A model generated the notes under the pieces. It did no database searches. It was given only the letters and a program-made list of their open reading frames with translations, and was not told where the DNA came from. Of a stretch of 64,000 nucleotides of DNA, positions 1 to 10,553 are shown piece after piece. Origin of the DNA: Polaribacter sargassicola. Lineage in GTDB: Bacteria; Bacteroidota; Bacteroidia; Flavobacteriales; Flavobacteriaceae. The stretch is from contig NZ_JAHDAU010000002.1 of the NCBI RefSeq assembly GCF_021991835.1, positions 310,001-374,000 on the forward strand, in the 5' to 3' direction. Every line of letters starts with the position of its first letter. The first letter of the stretch is position 1. A program made the translations under genes and the position numbers.

Positions 1-1
1 T

Positions 2-2698
2 TCTGGTTTTGGTAATTCAACCATTAGAATTAGAGGAAACACAAATGTATTATTTGTTGTTGATGGAATTCGTTTAAATAATGCTGTTGATGTAAATACT
101 GACGATATTGACGATATTTCTATTTTAAAAGGAGCTGCAGCAACTGCACTATACGGGCCTACTGCAGTAAATGGTGTTGTAGTTATAACATCTAAAACAG
201 CTAAAAAAGGACAAAGTAACGTAGATGTTAACTGGAGTACTTCAATAGATAATCTATACTTACTACCGGATTATCAAAACGAGTACGGTGGTGGATATAA
301 CTCTGCAGCAGGAAGAGACCCTAATGCTTTTGATGTATTTACCTACAACCCTTCTATTCATGACCCTTCTTGGGCGCAGTTTGAAGGACATTTAATGCCG
401 CAATATTATGCAGATGAATCATGGGGTCCTAAATTAGAAGGACAAATGGTACGTCATTGGGATTCTTGGATTGAAGGAGATCCTGAATTTGGAAAATTAA
501 GAGAATGGTCTCCACAACCTAATAACGTTAGAGACTTTTTTCAAACCGGAGTAACTAACAATTTGTCTGTTAGCTACCTTAAAGGAGGTGAAGATTACTC
601 TATAAGAGCTAGTATCAATAAAATTGACAGAAAATTGATTTATACAAATTCTGACAGAAATCAAACAAACGCATCTATTAATGCAAACCTTAATATTACA
701 AAAAAATTAAAAACTTATGCTTTTGTAAACTTTCAAGACAGAAGAACACAAAACTTCCCAGACAATGGATACAATACAGTTATCTCTAACTTTAATCAGT
801 GGTGGCAACGTCAATTAGATATTGATAGATTAAGAGATTATAAACGTAATGGACAAGTAGTTTCTTGGAATATTCAAAGTGAAACAAATTCTACACCTCT
901 ATATTGGGACTCTCCATTTTTTGAAGTGTATGAAAACTTAAACTTTCAAACTAAAAATGCTTTGTATGGTAAAATTGGTTTAACTTATGAGTTTAATGAT
1001 AATTTAAACGCTACATTAGAAGTAAGAAAAACATTTAATTCTTACGAATACAATAACAGAACAGGTTTTGGAGGTTTAAATGTAGAAAGTTATAGCGAAT
1101 CTGAAAACACAGACTTTCAAGACGAGTTATTTGGTATCATCAATTACGAAGGAGATATTACAGATAATTTAGACATACAAGCAACATTAGGTTTCGAAAT
1201 TAATGATAATAGATACAAAAGTATTAGTGGAGCTTCTGTAGGTGGTTTATCTACATTAGATTTTTACAGCCTGTCTTCTTCTATAGATAGACCTAGCCTT
1301 TCTAGTTACTATTCTAGAATTAAAAGACACTCTACATTCTCAAAAGTTTCTTTTGGCTTTTTAAACATGCTTTACCTAGACGGTTCTGCTAGATTAGACT
1401 GGCAATCTACAGCAAATCCAGAAACAAACCGTGTAGAAACTTACGGAGGATCTTTAAGCTTTATATTTAGTAAAATAATACCTAAAAACGACATTTTAAC
1501 TTTTGGTAAACTAAGAGCAAGTACAGCAGAAGCTCCAAGTTTCCCTAGTGTTTACGCTAACAATATTGTTTACGGTGGTGGTACTCCATACGGATCTTAC
1601 GGTGTACAAACTTTAAGCAGCACTTACCCAAACCCTAACTTATACGGTGGTAAAAGATCTGAAATAGAATTTGGTACAGAATTAAAATTTCTTCAAAGTA
1701 GAATTGGTTTAGATATCACTTACTTTAAAAAAGTTGATAAAGAATTACCCGTTGGCGTAACATTAAATCCAGCAACAGGTTACACAAGTACAACTACAAA
1801 TGCAGGTCAACAAACATACAACGGTATGGAATACACTCTATTTGCTAACCCTATTAAAACTAAAACGGTTAATTGGGATTTCAATTTAAACTTTGCAACT
1901 TTAAAGAGATTTGTTGACAAAATATCTGACACATCAGATGAAAACTCTATTGGTGGTACTTGGGGATTATCATTAGTAGAACGTGTTGGTGAAGAATGGG
2001 GTGCAATGTATGGTAGAAAATACAGAAGAGATGAAGAAGGAAGAAAAATATTATCTTCCACAGGTAGTCCAAGATATGATGACTCTCAATACCTAGGTAA
2101 CTACTTACCAGACTTTACAGGAGGTATGTCTCATAACATCGCTGTAGGTAATTTTAATATTGGATTTGATTTAGATTTCCAAAAAGGTGGGAAAATATTT
2201 TCAGTATCTCAAATGTTTGGTGCTTACTCTGGTGTGTTAGACTTTACAACAGATGACAATGCATTAGGTAATCCTAAGAGAGATGAGGTTACTCCATCAA
2301 ATTCTGCTCGTAACTACTATGTAAATTTAGAAGATGCAGACTCAAACTCAGGTGGTGTGTTAATTGAAGGAGTAGATGAAACTACAGGAGAAGAAGTATC
2401 ATATTTAGTTAATCCATACTACTACTACAAAAGACTTTACGGAATGACTGAAGAATGGTTATTTGACAACTCATACGTAAAATTAAGAACAATGCGTGTA
2501 GACTACAATCTACCTAGCTCAATTTTAGAAAAAACTCCATTTAAAGCAGTAAATTTAGGTGTTTATGCAAATAACTTATGGATGATATATACATCAGTAC
2601 CAAACACAGATGTATCAGAAATATCTAGTGGTTATGCAGAAACAGGTCAGAACCCAAATGTTAGAACCTTTGGTATCAACGCTAAAATTACATTTTAA
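2..2698 (+). CDS. SusC/RagA-family TonB-linked outer-membrane protein, 5' end missing
   Basis: The frame is open from the window edge, so the gene starts upstream; an internal ATG at 395 is not the real start. The visible 898 residues begin inside the TonB plug (STIRIRG, then VLFVVDGIRLNN and ISILKGAAATALYG, the usual SusC plug motifs) and continue as a long beta-barrel ending in phenylalanine (NAKITF). SusC proteins are outer-membrane barrels that import oligosaccharides or peptides with energy from TonB-ExbBD, capped by a SusD lipoprotein. The next gene, 17 bp downstream, is that SusD partner. The N-terminal signal peptide and any carboxypeptidase-regulatory domain lie outside the window. 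Family assignment is firm; the substrate cannot be read from the sequence. Confidence 0.95.
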   Translation, partial: SGFGNSTIRIRGNTNVLFVVDGIRLNNAVDVNTDDIDDISILKGAAATALYGPTAVNGVVVITSKTAKKGQSNVDVNWSTSIDNLYLLPDYQNEYGGGYNSAAGRDPNAFDVFTYNPSIHDPSWAQFEGHLMPQYYADESWGPKLEGQMVRHWDSWIEGDPEFGKLREWSPQPNNVRDFFQTGVTNNLSVSYLKGGEDYSIRASINKIDRKLIYTNSDRNQTNASINANLNITKKLKTYAFVNFQDRRTQNFPDNGYNTVISNFNQWWQRQLDIDRLRDYKRNGQVVSWNIQSETNSTPLYWDSPFFEVYENLNFQTKNALYGKIGLTYEFNDNLNATLEVRKTFNSYEYNNRTGFGGLNVESYSESENTDFQDELFGIINYEGDITDNLDIQATLGFEINDNRYKSISGASVGGLSTLDFYSLSSSIDRPSLSSYYSRIKRHSTFSKVSFGFLNMLYLDGSARLDWQSTANPETNRVETYGGSLSFIFSKIIPKNDILTFGKLRASTAEAPSFPSVYANNIVYGGGTPYGSYGVQTLSSTYPNPNLYGGKRSEIEFGTELKFLQSRIGLDITYFKKVDKELPVGVTLNPATGYTSTTTNAGQQTYNGMEYTLFANPIKTKTVNWDFNLNFATLKRFVDKISDTSDENSIGGTWGLSLVERVGEEWGAMYGRKYRRDEEGRKILSSTGSPRYDDSQYLGNYLPDFTGGMSHNIAVGNFNIGFDLDFQKGGKIFSVSQMFGAYSGVLDFTTDDNALGNPKRDEVTPSNSARNYYVNLEDADSNSGGVLIEGVDETTGEEVSYLVNPYYYYKRLYGMTEEWLFDNSYVKLRTMRVDYNLPSSILEKTPFKAVNLGVYANNLWMIYTSVPNTDVSEISSGYAETGQNPNVRTFGINAKITF

Positions 2699-2715
2699 TA
2701 AAAAACTAATAAAAA

Positions 2716-4140
2716 ATGAAAAAATTAAACAAACTTAAAGCACTTGTTGCATTAGTTAGTATATTAATATTTACTGCATGTGACACGGTTGATTTTGGAG
2801 ATATTAACACAAGTCCAAACTCCGCAACAGTAGGTTCTACTGCTTTACTTTTAACAGGTGTAGAACGAAGTGTTGCAGGTTACACTACTCAAGTTATACC
2901 TAACTTATATAGTCAATATATTTCAGAAGGACAATATCCAGAATCATCACAATATGATGATGATACATTTGCATTTAGCTACGGACCATTTATTGAAATT
3001 CAAAGAATAATAGATCTTTGTACAGATCCAGAAACTAGCACAAATGCCGCTGCCAACGGACCAGTAAATAACCAAATTGCAGCTGCTAGCTTACTTAGAG
3101 TTTTCTTTTTTAAACATATGGCAGAACGTTGGGGAATGATTCCTTATACAGAAGCTTTACAAGGTTTAGAAAACACATATCCAAAATATGATGATCAATT
3201 AACAGTATACAAGTCATTAATTGACGAAATAGACACTGCTTTAGCTCTAATAACGGATGGAGATATTGAAGGTGATTATATATTTGGAGGAGACATGACT
3301 AAATGGTCTACTTTTGGTAACACAATGAAAATGGTAATGGCTTTAACATTATCTAACGCAGATGCAACAACAGGACAAACTGCTTTTAATGAAGCAATTT
3401 CTGGTGCTATTTCTTCAAATTCAGAAAACTTAGTATATCCATTTTTAGATGATGATTTAAACGACAATGCATGGCAAGATAGATTTGAAACAAGGGTAGA
3501 TTACCTATTGAGTGATACTTTTGTAAATGCATTAATTGGTACAGGTACAAATTTAGCTCCAGAAGATCCTAGATTAGAAAAAATGGGAGAACCTGCTCTA
3601 AACACAGGGGTTTATACAGGAGCTCCTTACGGTGCCCAAAACACTGCTTTAGCTGAATACTCTTACATTACAAGCGACATTATTTATAATGGTTCTAGAG
3701 AAATGCCAATTTATACATACGCTCAAGTTCTTTTTGCTAGATCTGAAGCTGCTGCATTAGGCTGGACATCTGAAGATGCTGCTAGCCTATATGAGCAAGG
3801 TATAAGTGCTTCTATGGAGCAATGGGGAGTTAACAGCACTGATGCCGATACTTATATTGCCGAAAACCCATATACAGATGCTAATGATATGGCATATGAA
3901 AAATGGGTTGCTGGGTTCTTAATGGGATATGACACATGGACTGATTGGAGAAGACAAAAAAGCTTAGGATATGAAAGACCGTTAAGCCCCCCTGCAATTT
4001 TACAAGGTAATGCTACTGGAATACCAAATAGACATGGTTACAGTACTCAAGAACCTTTAACTAATGCAGAGAATTATAATGAGGCTGTTCAACTACAAGG
4101 TCCTGATGATCTGAACACAATTTTAGCACTATTTAAATAA
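2716..4140 (+). CDS. SusD/RagB-family surface lipoprotein (SusD_2 type)
   Basis: This 474-residue protein has a lipoprotein signal ending at Cys22 (IFTAC). The mature start NTSPNS and the later YSQYISEGQYPES and RWGMIPYTEA segments are characteristic of the SusD-like group often annotated SusD_2. SusD lipoproteins sit on the outer face of the outer membrane as a hinged lid on SusC and bind the incoming ligand. Here the gene directly follows its SusC and is closed by a hairpin terminator at 4144-4175, so the pair ends a transcription unit. The start is the first ATG after the SusC stop and gives a normal signal peptide. The ligand is unknown; no hydrolase is encoded nearby. Confidence 0.93.
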   Translation: MKKLNKLKALVALVSILIFTACDTVDFGDINTSPNSATVGSTALLLTGVERSVAGYTTQVIPNLYSQYISEGQYPESSQYDDDTFAFSYGPFIEIQRIIDLCTDPETSTNAAANGPVNNQIAAASLLRVFFFKHMAERWGMIPYTEALQGLENTYPKYDDQLTVYKSLIDEIDTALALITDGDIEGDYIFGGDMTKWSTFGNTMKMVMALTLSNADATTGQTAFNEAISGAISSNSENLVYPFLDDDLNDNAWQDRFETRVDYLLSDTFVNALIGTGTNLAPEDPRLEKMGEPALNTGVYTGAPYGAQNTALAEYSYITSDIIYNGSREMPIYTYAQVLFARSEAAALGWTSEDAASLYEQGISASMEQWGVNSTDADTYIAENPYTDANDMAYEKWVAGFLMGYDTWTDWRRQKSLGYERPLSPPAILQGNATGIPNRHGYSTQEPLTNAENYNEAVQLQGPDDLNTILALFK

Positions 4141-4143
4141 CAA

Positions 4144-4175
4144 TAAAAAAACCTGCAAATTGCAGGTTTTTTTTT
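4144..4175 (+). terminator. Rho-independent terminator after susC/susD pair 1
   Basis: The stem AAACCTGCAA / TTGCAGGTTT is followed by a long T run, immediately after the SusD stop codon. Confidence 0.9.
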
Positions 4176-4244
4176 AAAAACATAATAAGAGCGGTATAAT
4201 TATTGATATATTATGATCACAACTTTAAACAACTTTTAATATTT

Positions 4245-4934
4245 ATGAAAAAACTTAGCTTTATAATTTCATTTCTAATTACACTTAATATTTTTTCACA
4301 AAGTTCCAATAACTCAAATAGTTTTGGATCAGGGTTTAGAATTGGTGTAGAAAATGAAGAAGGACACCCTTATTTAATGAATGATTGGTACTCTGGCAAT
4401 CTTGTTAAAAATGATGGTAGCGTTACAGAAAAAATGCCACTAAACTACCAAATTGCAGATAACCTTTTGGTCTCAATGAAAGTAGTAAATGGAGAAAAAA
4501 TTTTTCAAAAATTAAATGCAGATGATTATACTGGATTTATTATAACAGACGACAAGAATAATATACATATTTATACTAAAATTGAAGGTAATAAATTTAG
4601 CAAAACGAAAAAGGAAAATAAATTTTACTTAATTGTTAGCGCCCCTTCAAAAAATGTTTTATTAGAAACTTCTAAATCATTCAAAGACCCAAATGCAAGT
4701 GGATGGAGCTCTTCTACAACCACAAACAAAAGAGGGTCCTATAAAGAAAAAACCCAAACATATGTTCTAACAAAGTCTGGTAAATATGAAAAAGTAGGTA
4801 CAAGCAACAATGCTATTCTTAAAGTATATAAAGACAAAAAAAATGAACTAAAAAAATACATAACAGAAAACAAGATAAAAATTAAAGAACCAACTGATTT
4901 AATAAAAATCGTAGAGTATTATCATGCTTTATAA
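4245..4934 (+). CDS. Secreted protein of unknown function
   Basis: I do not recognise this 229-residue protein. An in-frame TTG lies upstream at 4203, but the ATG at 4245 gives a clean signal peptide (MKKLSFIISFLITLNIFSQ), so that start is preferred. The mature part is rich in Lys, Asn and Ser, has no cysteine cluster or catalytic motif I can name, and ends in a Lys-rich helical stretch. It stands alone between two terminators, on the same strand as the flanking SusCD pairs. A role in the neighbouring uptake systems is possible from position only. A periplasmic or surface location is inferred from the signal sequence. Confidence 0.7.
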   Translation: MKKLSFIISFLITLNIFSQSSNNSNSFGSGFRIGVENEEGHPYLMNDWYSGNLVKNDGSVTEKMPLNYQIADNLLVSMKVVNGEKIFQKLNADDYTGFIITDDKNNIHIYTKIEGNKFSKTKKENKFYLIVSAPSKNVLLETSKSFKDPNASGWSSSTTTNKRGSYKEKTQTYVLTKSGKYEKVGTSNNAILKVYKDKKNELKKYITENKIKIKEPTDLIKIVEYYHAL

Positions 4935-4973
4935 AAACCAATAACAATCGTATTTTTATAAAATCAAAAAAAA

Positions 4974-5008
4974 TAAAAACCATCTATGTAGATGGTTTTT
5001 ATTTTTTA
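4974..5008 (+). terminator. Rho-independent terminator
   Basis: A hairpin AAAACCATCTA / TAGATGGTTTT followed by ATTTTTT ends the unknown secreted-protein gene. Confidence 0.85.
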
Positions 5009-5217
5009 ACAAATATTTTACATTCTATTTTTTTTAAAATAAAAACATAAACCACTAAAAATATAACGTTTACCCTATTTTTTTTAAAAAAAACATTCAT
5101 TTCACTCTCATTTAACAAAAAATATATCCTTTTTATATAAAATATTTAATGTTAATTAATTGTTTTATTAAGATAATTTTAAGATTTTTGGTTTTAATTA
5201 ATTCAAATAATTATAAA
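5009..5217. other. AT-rich leader before susC/susD pair 2
   Basis: About 210 bp of very AT-rich DNA with self-complementary A/T runs (for example near 5080-5092). It must contain the promoter of the second SusCD operon, but I found no clean TAnnTTTG box and no open reading frame. Confidence 0.4.
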
Positions 5218-8193
5218 ATGAAGACAAAGTTTAATGGATTTCTAACGCTATTATTAGCGTTAGTCGTGCAAATATCATTTGCGCAAGAAAAGACTATCTC
5301 CGGTACGGTTTCTGATGCATCAGGAGGATTACCTGGAGTTAGCGTAGTTATTAAAGAAACCCAAAAAGGTACTGAAACTGATTTTGATGGAAAATACACT
5401 ATCAAAGCAAAGTCAGGTGACGTTTTAGTTTTCAGATACTTAGGATACAAGACAGTAGAAAAAACAATTGGCACAACTAACACTATTAGTGTTACTTTAG
5501 AAGAAGATGCTAGTGTACTAGACGAAGTTGTAGTAACATCTTATGGTTCTACCGCAAAGAGAGCTACAACAGGATCTATAACAACTGTAAAATCTGAAGA
5601 CATAGAAAATGTACCTACAGCAAACTTTGCTGAAGCATTACAAGGTAAGTCAACAGGACTACAATCAATTAGTTCTTCTGGTCAACCAGGATCTAACAGT
5701 TCTGTAAGAATTAGAGGTACAGCTTCTGTAAACGGTAATACAGAGCCTTTATATATAATTGATGGAATCCCTGTTTCTTCAAATTCTGCAAGTGATTTAG
5801 GTGCTGGAGGTTTAGATGCTGGTAATAGAGACCCTTTATCAAACATAAGCTCTGCAGATATAGAATCTGTAACAATACTAAAAGATGCTTCTTCTACCTC
5901 TATATACGGAGCAAGAGGTGCTAATGGTATTATTTTAATTACAACTAAAAAAGGTAAGCAAGGTAAAGCAAAATTCTCATTAAGCTCACAAGTTGGTGTA
6001 TCTGCAAGAGCTGTAGAACTTTTTGAAGTTTTAAACGCTTCTGAATATATTGAACTACAAAGAGAGTCACAAATAAACGCAGGTATTGAACCTGCTGTAG
6101 CTGTTTTAAACTATCCAGATTCTGATGATGACACAGATTGGTCTGAATATGCATATAGAGATTGGGATGCAGTTACAAAAAACACAAACTTTTCTGCTTC
6201 TGGTGGTAATGAAAATGTTAACTACTATCTTTCTTTAGGTCATTTAAGCCAAGAAGGTATTGCAGTTGGATCTGGGTTAGAAAGACTTTCTAGTAGTTTA
6301 AATTTACAAGCTAATACTTCTGAAAACTCTAGAGTTGGCATGAGTTTTTCTTACAGTAAAACAGAACAACAGACAGCCCTTGCAGAAAGCGCTTACTTTG
6401 CAAGTCCTATACTTGCTACATATTTATTCCCTCCTACAGATACACCTTATTTATCTGATGGAACACCTAACCCTGTTGCTTCTGTAACTAGTGGTACTAC
6501 TTTTATAAAAGACAATTACTATGATACAGAAGGTTCTGTAACTGATAGGTTAATCGGTAGTGTAGATATAGCTGTAGATATTTGGAACGATTTTACATTA
6601 AAAAGTAAATTTGGTTTAGATAAATCATTTTTTAACTACAAACAATATGGTAGTAGTTTAAACGATAGTAATCCTTCTGGAGGAACGGCTGATAGAGCTT
6701 ACCAAGAAGTTTATAATTGGACATGGACTAACACTTTAACATGGAGTAAAACATTAAATGAAGACCATAATTTAAATGTTTTATTAGGACAAGAAATAAA
6801 CAAAGAAGGATCTGATTATTTTGAAGTAGTTGTAGAAGATTTCCCTAATGGAATTTTACAGAATGTTGGTAGTGCTGCAACTGTTACAGGACATGCGAGT
6901 AGTACAGGTGATTCTAGTTTAAAATCTTATTTCTTAAACGGTAACTATAACTTTCAACAAAAATATTACTTAAATGCAACAATTCGTAGAGATGCTTCTT
7001 CTAGATTTGGTCCAGACAACAAATGGGGTACTTTTTGGTCTGTAGGTGGTAACTGGAATGTTAGTAGTGAAGACTTTATGAAAGACTTAACTTGGATTAA
7101 CTCTCTTAAAATTAAATCTAGTTACGGTAAACAAGGTAACTTACCTAGTAACAGATATTTATGGCAAGGTATTTTCTTAAACGATACTTACAACGAAAGC
7201 CCAGCTTCTTATCCTAGCTCTACAGCTGCTAACCCAGAATTAAAATGGGAGTCTCAAAACTCTTTTAACGTTGGTTTAGAATTTAGTTTATTTAATAATA
7301 AACTTTCTGGAGAGGTAACTTATTTTAGTAGAGAAACTAGTGATTTACTTTTCCCTCAAACTCTTGAAGGTTCTAGCGGTTATACATTACGTTATGTAAA
7401 CGCAGGTGGTTTTACTAACAAAGGTGCAGAAATTGAATTAAACTACGATGTTCTAAACATTAAAGATTTTAACTGGTCTATTGGTGGTAATATTACTTTC
7501 CTTAAAAACAAAGTTAACACTTTAGATGAAGGTACTTTAGGGGCAGATGGTTTGTACATTAGAGAAATAGGAGAAACATGGAATACATTTTATTTAAGAG
7601 AATGGGCAGGCGTAGACGTTGCTACAGGACAAGCAATGTGGTACGATGCAAATGGTAACATTACATTTAACTACACAGAAGGAGAAAGAGTAAAATCTGG
7701 TAACGCAGACCCTAAATTCTATGGTGGTGTGTATACTAACTTTAGTTACAAAAATTGGGAATTAGTTGCCAACGCATCTTATCAATATGGTAATAAAATT
7801 TACAATGATACTTCTAGAATTACAAATTCTGATGGTGCTTTTGCTGGATTTAATCAATCTAGAGATCAATTAGATAGATGGCAAAAACCAGGAGATATTA
7901 GTGCTAACCCACAACGTATTTCTGGTAACTCATCAAACAGTAACCAAGCTTCTACTAGATGGTTAGAAGATGGGTCTTTTGTAAGACTTAAAAATGTATC
8001 AATAGGATATAACTTTTCTGAAGCTATTACAAAAAATACTTTCTTAAACGGAGGAAAAATTTATCTTCAAGGAACAAACTTACTAACAATTACAGATTTT
8101 AATGGTGATCCAGAACAATCTATTAATGGTACACACTGGTTTTCTTACCCAAATCCAAAAACGATAAGTTTAGGTATTAATTTATCATTTTAA
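5218..8193 (+). CDS. SusC/RagA-family TonB-linked outer-membrane protein
   Basis: A complete SusC of 991 residues. An in-frame ATG at 5149 would add 23 residues in front of the signal peptide; the ATG at 5218 gives MKTKFNGFLTLLLALVVQIS ending at FAQ and is preferred. Order: signal peptide; carboxypeptidase-regulatory-like beta-sandwich (ISGTVSDASGGLPGVSV to YKTVEKTIG); the linker signature LDEVVVTSYGS; TonB plug (SSVRIRGTASVNG, PLYIIDGIPVSS, TILKDASSTSIYGARGANG); then a 22-strand-type barrel ending in phenylalanine (SLGINLSF). It imports an unidentified ligand with its SusD partner 18 bp downstream. It heads a four-gene operon closed by a terminator at about 11,952. Confidence 0.96.
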   Translation: MKTKFNGFLTLLLALVVQISFAQEKTISGTVSDASGGLPGVSVVIKETQKGTETDFDGKYTIKAKSGDVLVFRYLGYKTVEKTIGTTNTISVTLEEDASVLDEVVVTSYGSTAKRATTGSITTVKSEDIENVPTANFAEALQGKSTGLQSISSSGQPGSNSSVRIRGTASVNGNTEPLYIIDGIPVSSNSASDLGAGGLDAGNRDPLSNISSADIESVTILKDASSTSIYGARGANGIILITTKKGKQGKAKFSLSSQVGVSARAVELFEVLNASEYIELQRESQINAGIEPAVAVLNYPDSDDDTDWSEYAYRDWDAVTKNTNFSASGGNENVNYYLSLGHLSQEGIAVGSGLERLSSSLNLQANTSENSRVGMSFSYSKTEQQTALAESAYFASPILATYLFPPTDTPYLSDGTPNPVASVTSGTTFIKDNYYDTEGSVTDRLIGSVDIAVDIWNDFTLKSKFGLDKSFFNYKQYGSSLNDSNPSGGTADRAYQEVYNWTWTNTLTWSKTLNEDHNLNVLLGQEINKEGSDYFEVVVEDFPNGILQNVGSAATVTGHASSTGDSSLKSYFLNGNYNFQQKYYLNATIRRDASSRFGPDNKWGTFWSVGGNWNVSSEDFMKDLTWINSLKIKSSYGKQGNLPSNRYLWQGIFLNDTYNESPASYPSSTAANPELKWESQNSFNVGLEFSLFNNKLSGEVTYFSRETSDLLFPQTLEGSSGYTLRYVNAGGFTNKGAEIELNYDVLNIKDFNWSIGGNITFLKNKVNTLDEGTLGADGLYIREIGETWNTFYLREWAGVDVATGQAMWYDANGNITFNYTEGERVKSGNADPKFYGGVYTNFSYKNWELVANASYQYGNKIYNDTSRITNSDGAFAGFNQSRDQLDRWQKPGDISANPQRISGNSSNSNQASTRWLEDGSFVRLKNVSIGYNFSEAITKNTFLNGGKIYLQGTNLLTITDFNGDPEQSINGTHWFSYPNPKTISLGINLSF

Positions 8194-8211
8194 AAAATAA
8201 ACATAAATATT

Positions 8212-9663
8212 ATGAAATTAAAAAACATTATATATACAAGTCTGTTAAGTTTTGGGTTGGTATTTACCGCTTGTAACGATATAGAACTGAATCCTGCTCA
8301 AGAAGATGCAGTGGATATAGATAACGGAATTAAAGACCTTAACTCTGCAACTGCAGCAGTAAACGGAATGTATGATCTATTAAGTAGAGTAGATTATTAC
8401 GGTAGAGAAATGATGGTTATTCCAGAAGTAGCATCAGACAATATTTTAGTAAGTCCTACAAACTCAGGTAGATTCGTTTCAAACTATAATTATTCTATTA
8501 TTAGTACAAACGGAGATGTAGAAGGAGTTTGGAATAATTTATATAAAAATATAAATGCAGCAAACACTATTTTAAATTTTGCAGACAACGGTGCTATTAG
8601 TGGTGCTACAGATGCAGAATTAGACGAAATTAGAGGACACGCATATGCTATAAGAGGTATGGCTCACTTTGATTTAGTAAGAACATTTGCTTTTCCTTAT
8701 TCTACAACAGACGCTTCTGTAGCTTCTGGTGCCGATGGTAATGGAGGACATTTAGGGGTACCTTTACTAAACAATTATGAACAAGAAAGATATACATCAA
8801 GAGCTACCGTAGCAGAAGTTTATGCACAAGTTATTGCAGATTTAACAACTGCAGAATCTTTATTACCAACTACAGTATATAGTTATTCTAGTAAATTTAA
8901 CGTAACGGCTGTAAAAGCCTTATTAGCTAGAGTTTATTTATATAAAGAAGATTATACAAATGCATTTAATACCGCTAAAGAAGTAACACAAGATTCTCAA
9001 TATTCTTTAACCTCTAATGCAAGTTATTCTAGTGATTGGAATGGTTCTGTAAGTTCTACAGAAGCTTTATTACAATTACCTGCATTTAGTAACGACCATA
9101 ATGGTTTTGACTCTTTAGGTTCTATTTATGTAAAAGATGGTGATGATGGTAATGGAGGTTATGGAGATTTAATTCCAACCTCAGATATTAAAGACTTATA
9201 CTCTTCTACAGACGTAAGAGCAGACTGGTTTAGAGAAGTAGACGGAATCGAATATAACTTTAAATTTCCTTTTGGATGGACAAATGATGTTCCATTAATT
9301 AGAATTTCTGAAATGTATTTAATTATGGCAGAAGCTGCTGGTAACGGAGCAGGTTCTATTTCTGAAGGACAAAGTGCTTTAGACGCCATAAAACAAAGAG
9401 CAGATGTTAATGCTTCGGCTACAACTGCAACAGGTGCTACATTAGTTCAAGCTGCGTTATTAGAAAGAAGAAAAGAATTAGCTTTTGAAGGTCATAGATT
9501 GTACGATATTGTAAGAAATAAAGAAAGTGTGATAAGAACAGATCTTGCTTCTCCTTCTACAATTGCTACAATTTCTTATCCAGATTATAGAATGATTTGG
9601 CCTCTTCCTCAATCAGAGATTGATGCAAACAACAGTATTAATGAAAATAACACAGGTTATTAA
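8212..9663 (+). CDS. SusD/RagB-family surface lipoprotein
   Basis: A 483-residue SusD with a lipobox at Cys21 (GLVFTAC) and the standard N-terminal NDIELNP start. Classic SusD motifs follow: TAAVNGMYDLL, a TPR-like helical core (AIRGMAHFDLVRTF, VKALLARVYLYKEDYTNA), and the C-terminal LLERRKELAFEGHRLYDIVR and WPLPQSEIDANNSI. It resembles the canonical RagB/SusD group more than the SusD_2 protein of the first pair, so the two pairs are not recent duplicates. It forms the lid of the SusC encoded just upstream. Surface lipidation is inferred from the signal. Confidence 0.95.
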   Translation: MKLKNIIYTSLLSFGLVFTACNDIELNPAQEDAVDIDNGIKDLNSATAAVNGMYDLLSRVDYYGREMMVIPEVASDNILVSPTNSGRFVSNYNYSIISTNGDVEGVWNNLYKNINAANTILNFADNGAISGATDAELDEIRGHAYAIRGMAHFDLVRTFAFPYSTTDASVASGADGNGGHLGVPLLNNYEQERYTSRATVAEVYAQVIADLTTAESLLPTTVYSYSSKFNVTAVKALLARVYLYKEDYTNAFNTAKEVTQDSQYSLTSNASYSSDWNGSVSSTEALLQLPAFSNDHNGFDSLGSIYVKDGDDGNGGYGDLIPTSDIKDLYSSTDVRADWFREVDGIEYNFKFPFGWTNDVPLIRISEMYLIMAEAAGNGAGSISEGQSALDAIKQRADVNASATTATGATLVQAALLERRKELAFEGHRLYDIVRNKESVIRTDLASPSTIATISYPDYRMIWPLPQSEIDANNSINENNTGY

Positions 9664-9679
9664 TTAAAATTTAAACACA

Positions 9680-10546
9680 ATGAAAAAATATTTTTATAAA
9701 TTAATTATATTATTTTTATCGATATCCGTTTTTACATCATGTGAAGAGGATGATAAAAATTTATATACCGGAGATAGTTATATCTCTTTCGGAACAGTAA
9801 CGTCTAGCTCTCAACTAGAAAGCTCACAAAACTCAATCGTTATTACTGCATATGCTTCTATACCAAATATTCAAAATGATATAACTGTAGATTTTGAAGT
9901 TGTAAACGAACAAGGAACATCTTCTGATTACATTATTGTAGATGGTAAATCTCAATTTACTTTTGGTCCAGATAAATATACAGATACAATTGAAATTATG
10001 CCTATAGATAATTATGATGAAGATGGTGACAAAATAATCACCTTTACACTAACCAGTGCTTCTGATGGATCTTCAGTTGGTTTACCAGGACCAGATGCAA
10101 ATTCTAAATCTTACACAGTTACTTTTAATGATGATGATTGTGCTTTTACAGAAGAAGAATTAGGTGCGGCTACATGGTCTGGTACAGACAATGTTAGTGG
10201 TTCTTATGCGGGGCCAAATGCATCTCAAATAATTACATCTCATGATGGCTCTAATTTATTATTAGAAGGGTTGGGTTATGGTTTTTTAACAGACACAGAT
10301 TATTGGAATGAAGTAATTGTAGATAGTTACCCTGTTGTAGCAGATATAGATCCTATTACAGGAGTTGTAACTATAGATTTACAACCTTTAGCAACTACTA
10401 CTTGGTTAGGTGATGATCAACCTGCTTATAGTGTTGTAGGTACCGGACAATATGTTGCTTGTTCTGAAACCTTAACTATAAGTTTCGACATTTACCAAGG
10501 TGGTGGAGTTTTAATCTCTATTACAGAAACATTAACAAAAAACTAA
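9680..10546 (+). CDS. Surface lipoprotein, Calx-beta-like domain, unknown ligand
   Basis: A 288-residue lipoprotein lying 16 bp after SusD in the same operon. The lipobox ends at Cys21, followed by EEDDKN, an acidic stretch like the Bacteroidota surface-lipoprotein export signal. Residues about 30-155 look like a Calx-beta/integrin-like beta-sandwich (VDFEVVNEQGTSSDY, TIEIMPIDNYDEDGDK, then a YTVTFNDDD closing strand). The remainder is beta-rich with no motif I can name. Proteins at this place in SusCD operons often are SusE/SusF-like surface glycan-binding proteins; that role is inferred from context only. The gene is complete. Confidence 0.75.
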   Translation: MKKYFYKLIILFLSISVFTSCEEDDKNLYTGDSYISFGTVTSSSQLESSQNSIVITAYASIPNIQNDITVDFEVVNEQGTSSDYIIVDGKSQFTFGPDKYTDTIEIMPIDNYDEDGDKIITFTLTSASDGSSVGLPGPDANSKSYTVTFNDDDCAFTEEELGAATWSGTDNVSGSYAGPNASQIITSHDGSNLLLEGLGYGFLTDTDYWNEVIVDSYPVVADIDPITGVVTIDLQPLATTTWLGDDQPAYSVVGTGQYVACSETLTISFDIYQGGGVLISITETLTKN

Positions 10547-10553
10547 TCCTATT

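Noticed and set aside
395..397. ATG at 395 as the start of the first SusC
   Set aside because: The frame is open to the window edge and encodes recognisable plug motifs before this ATG.
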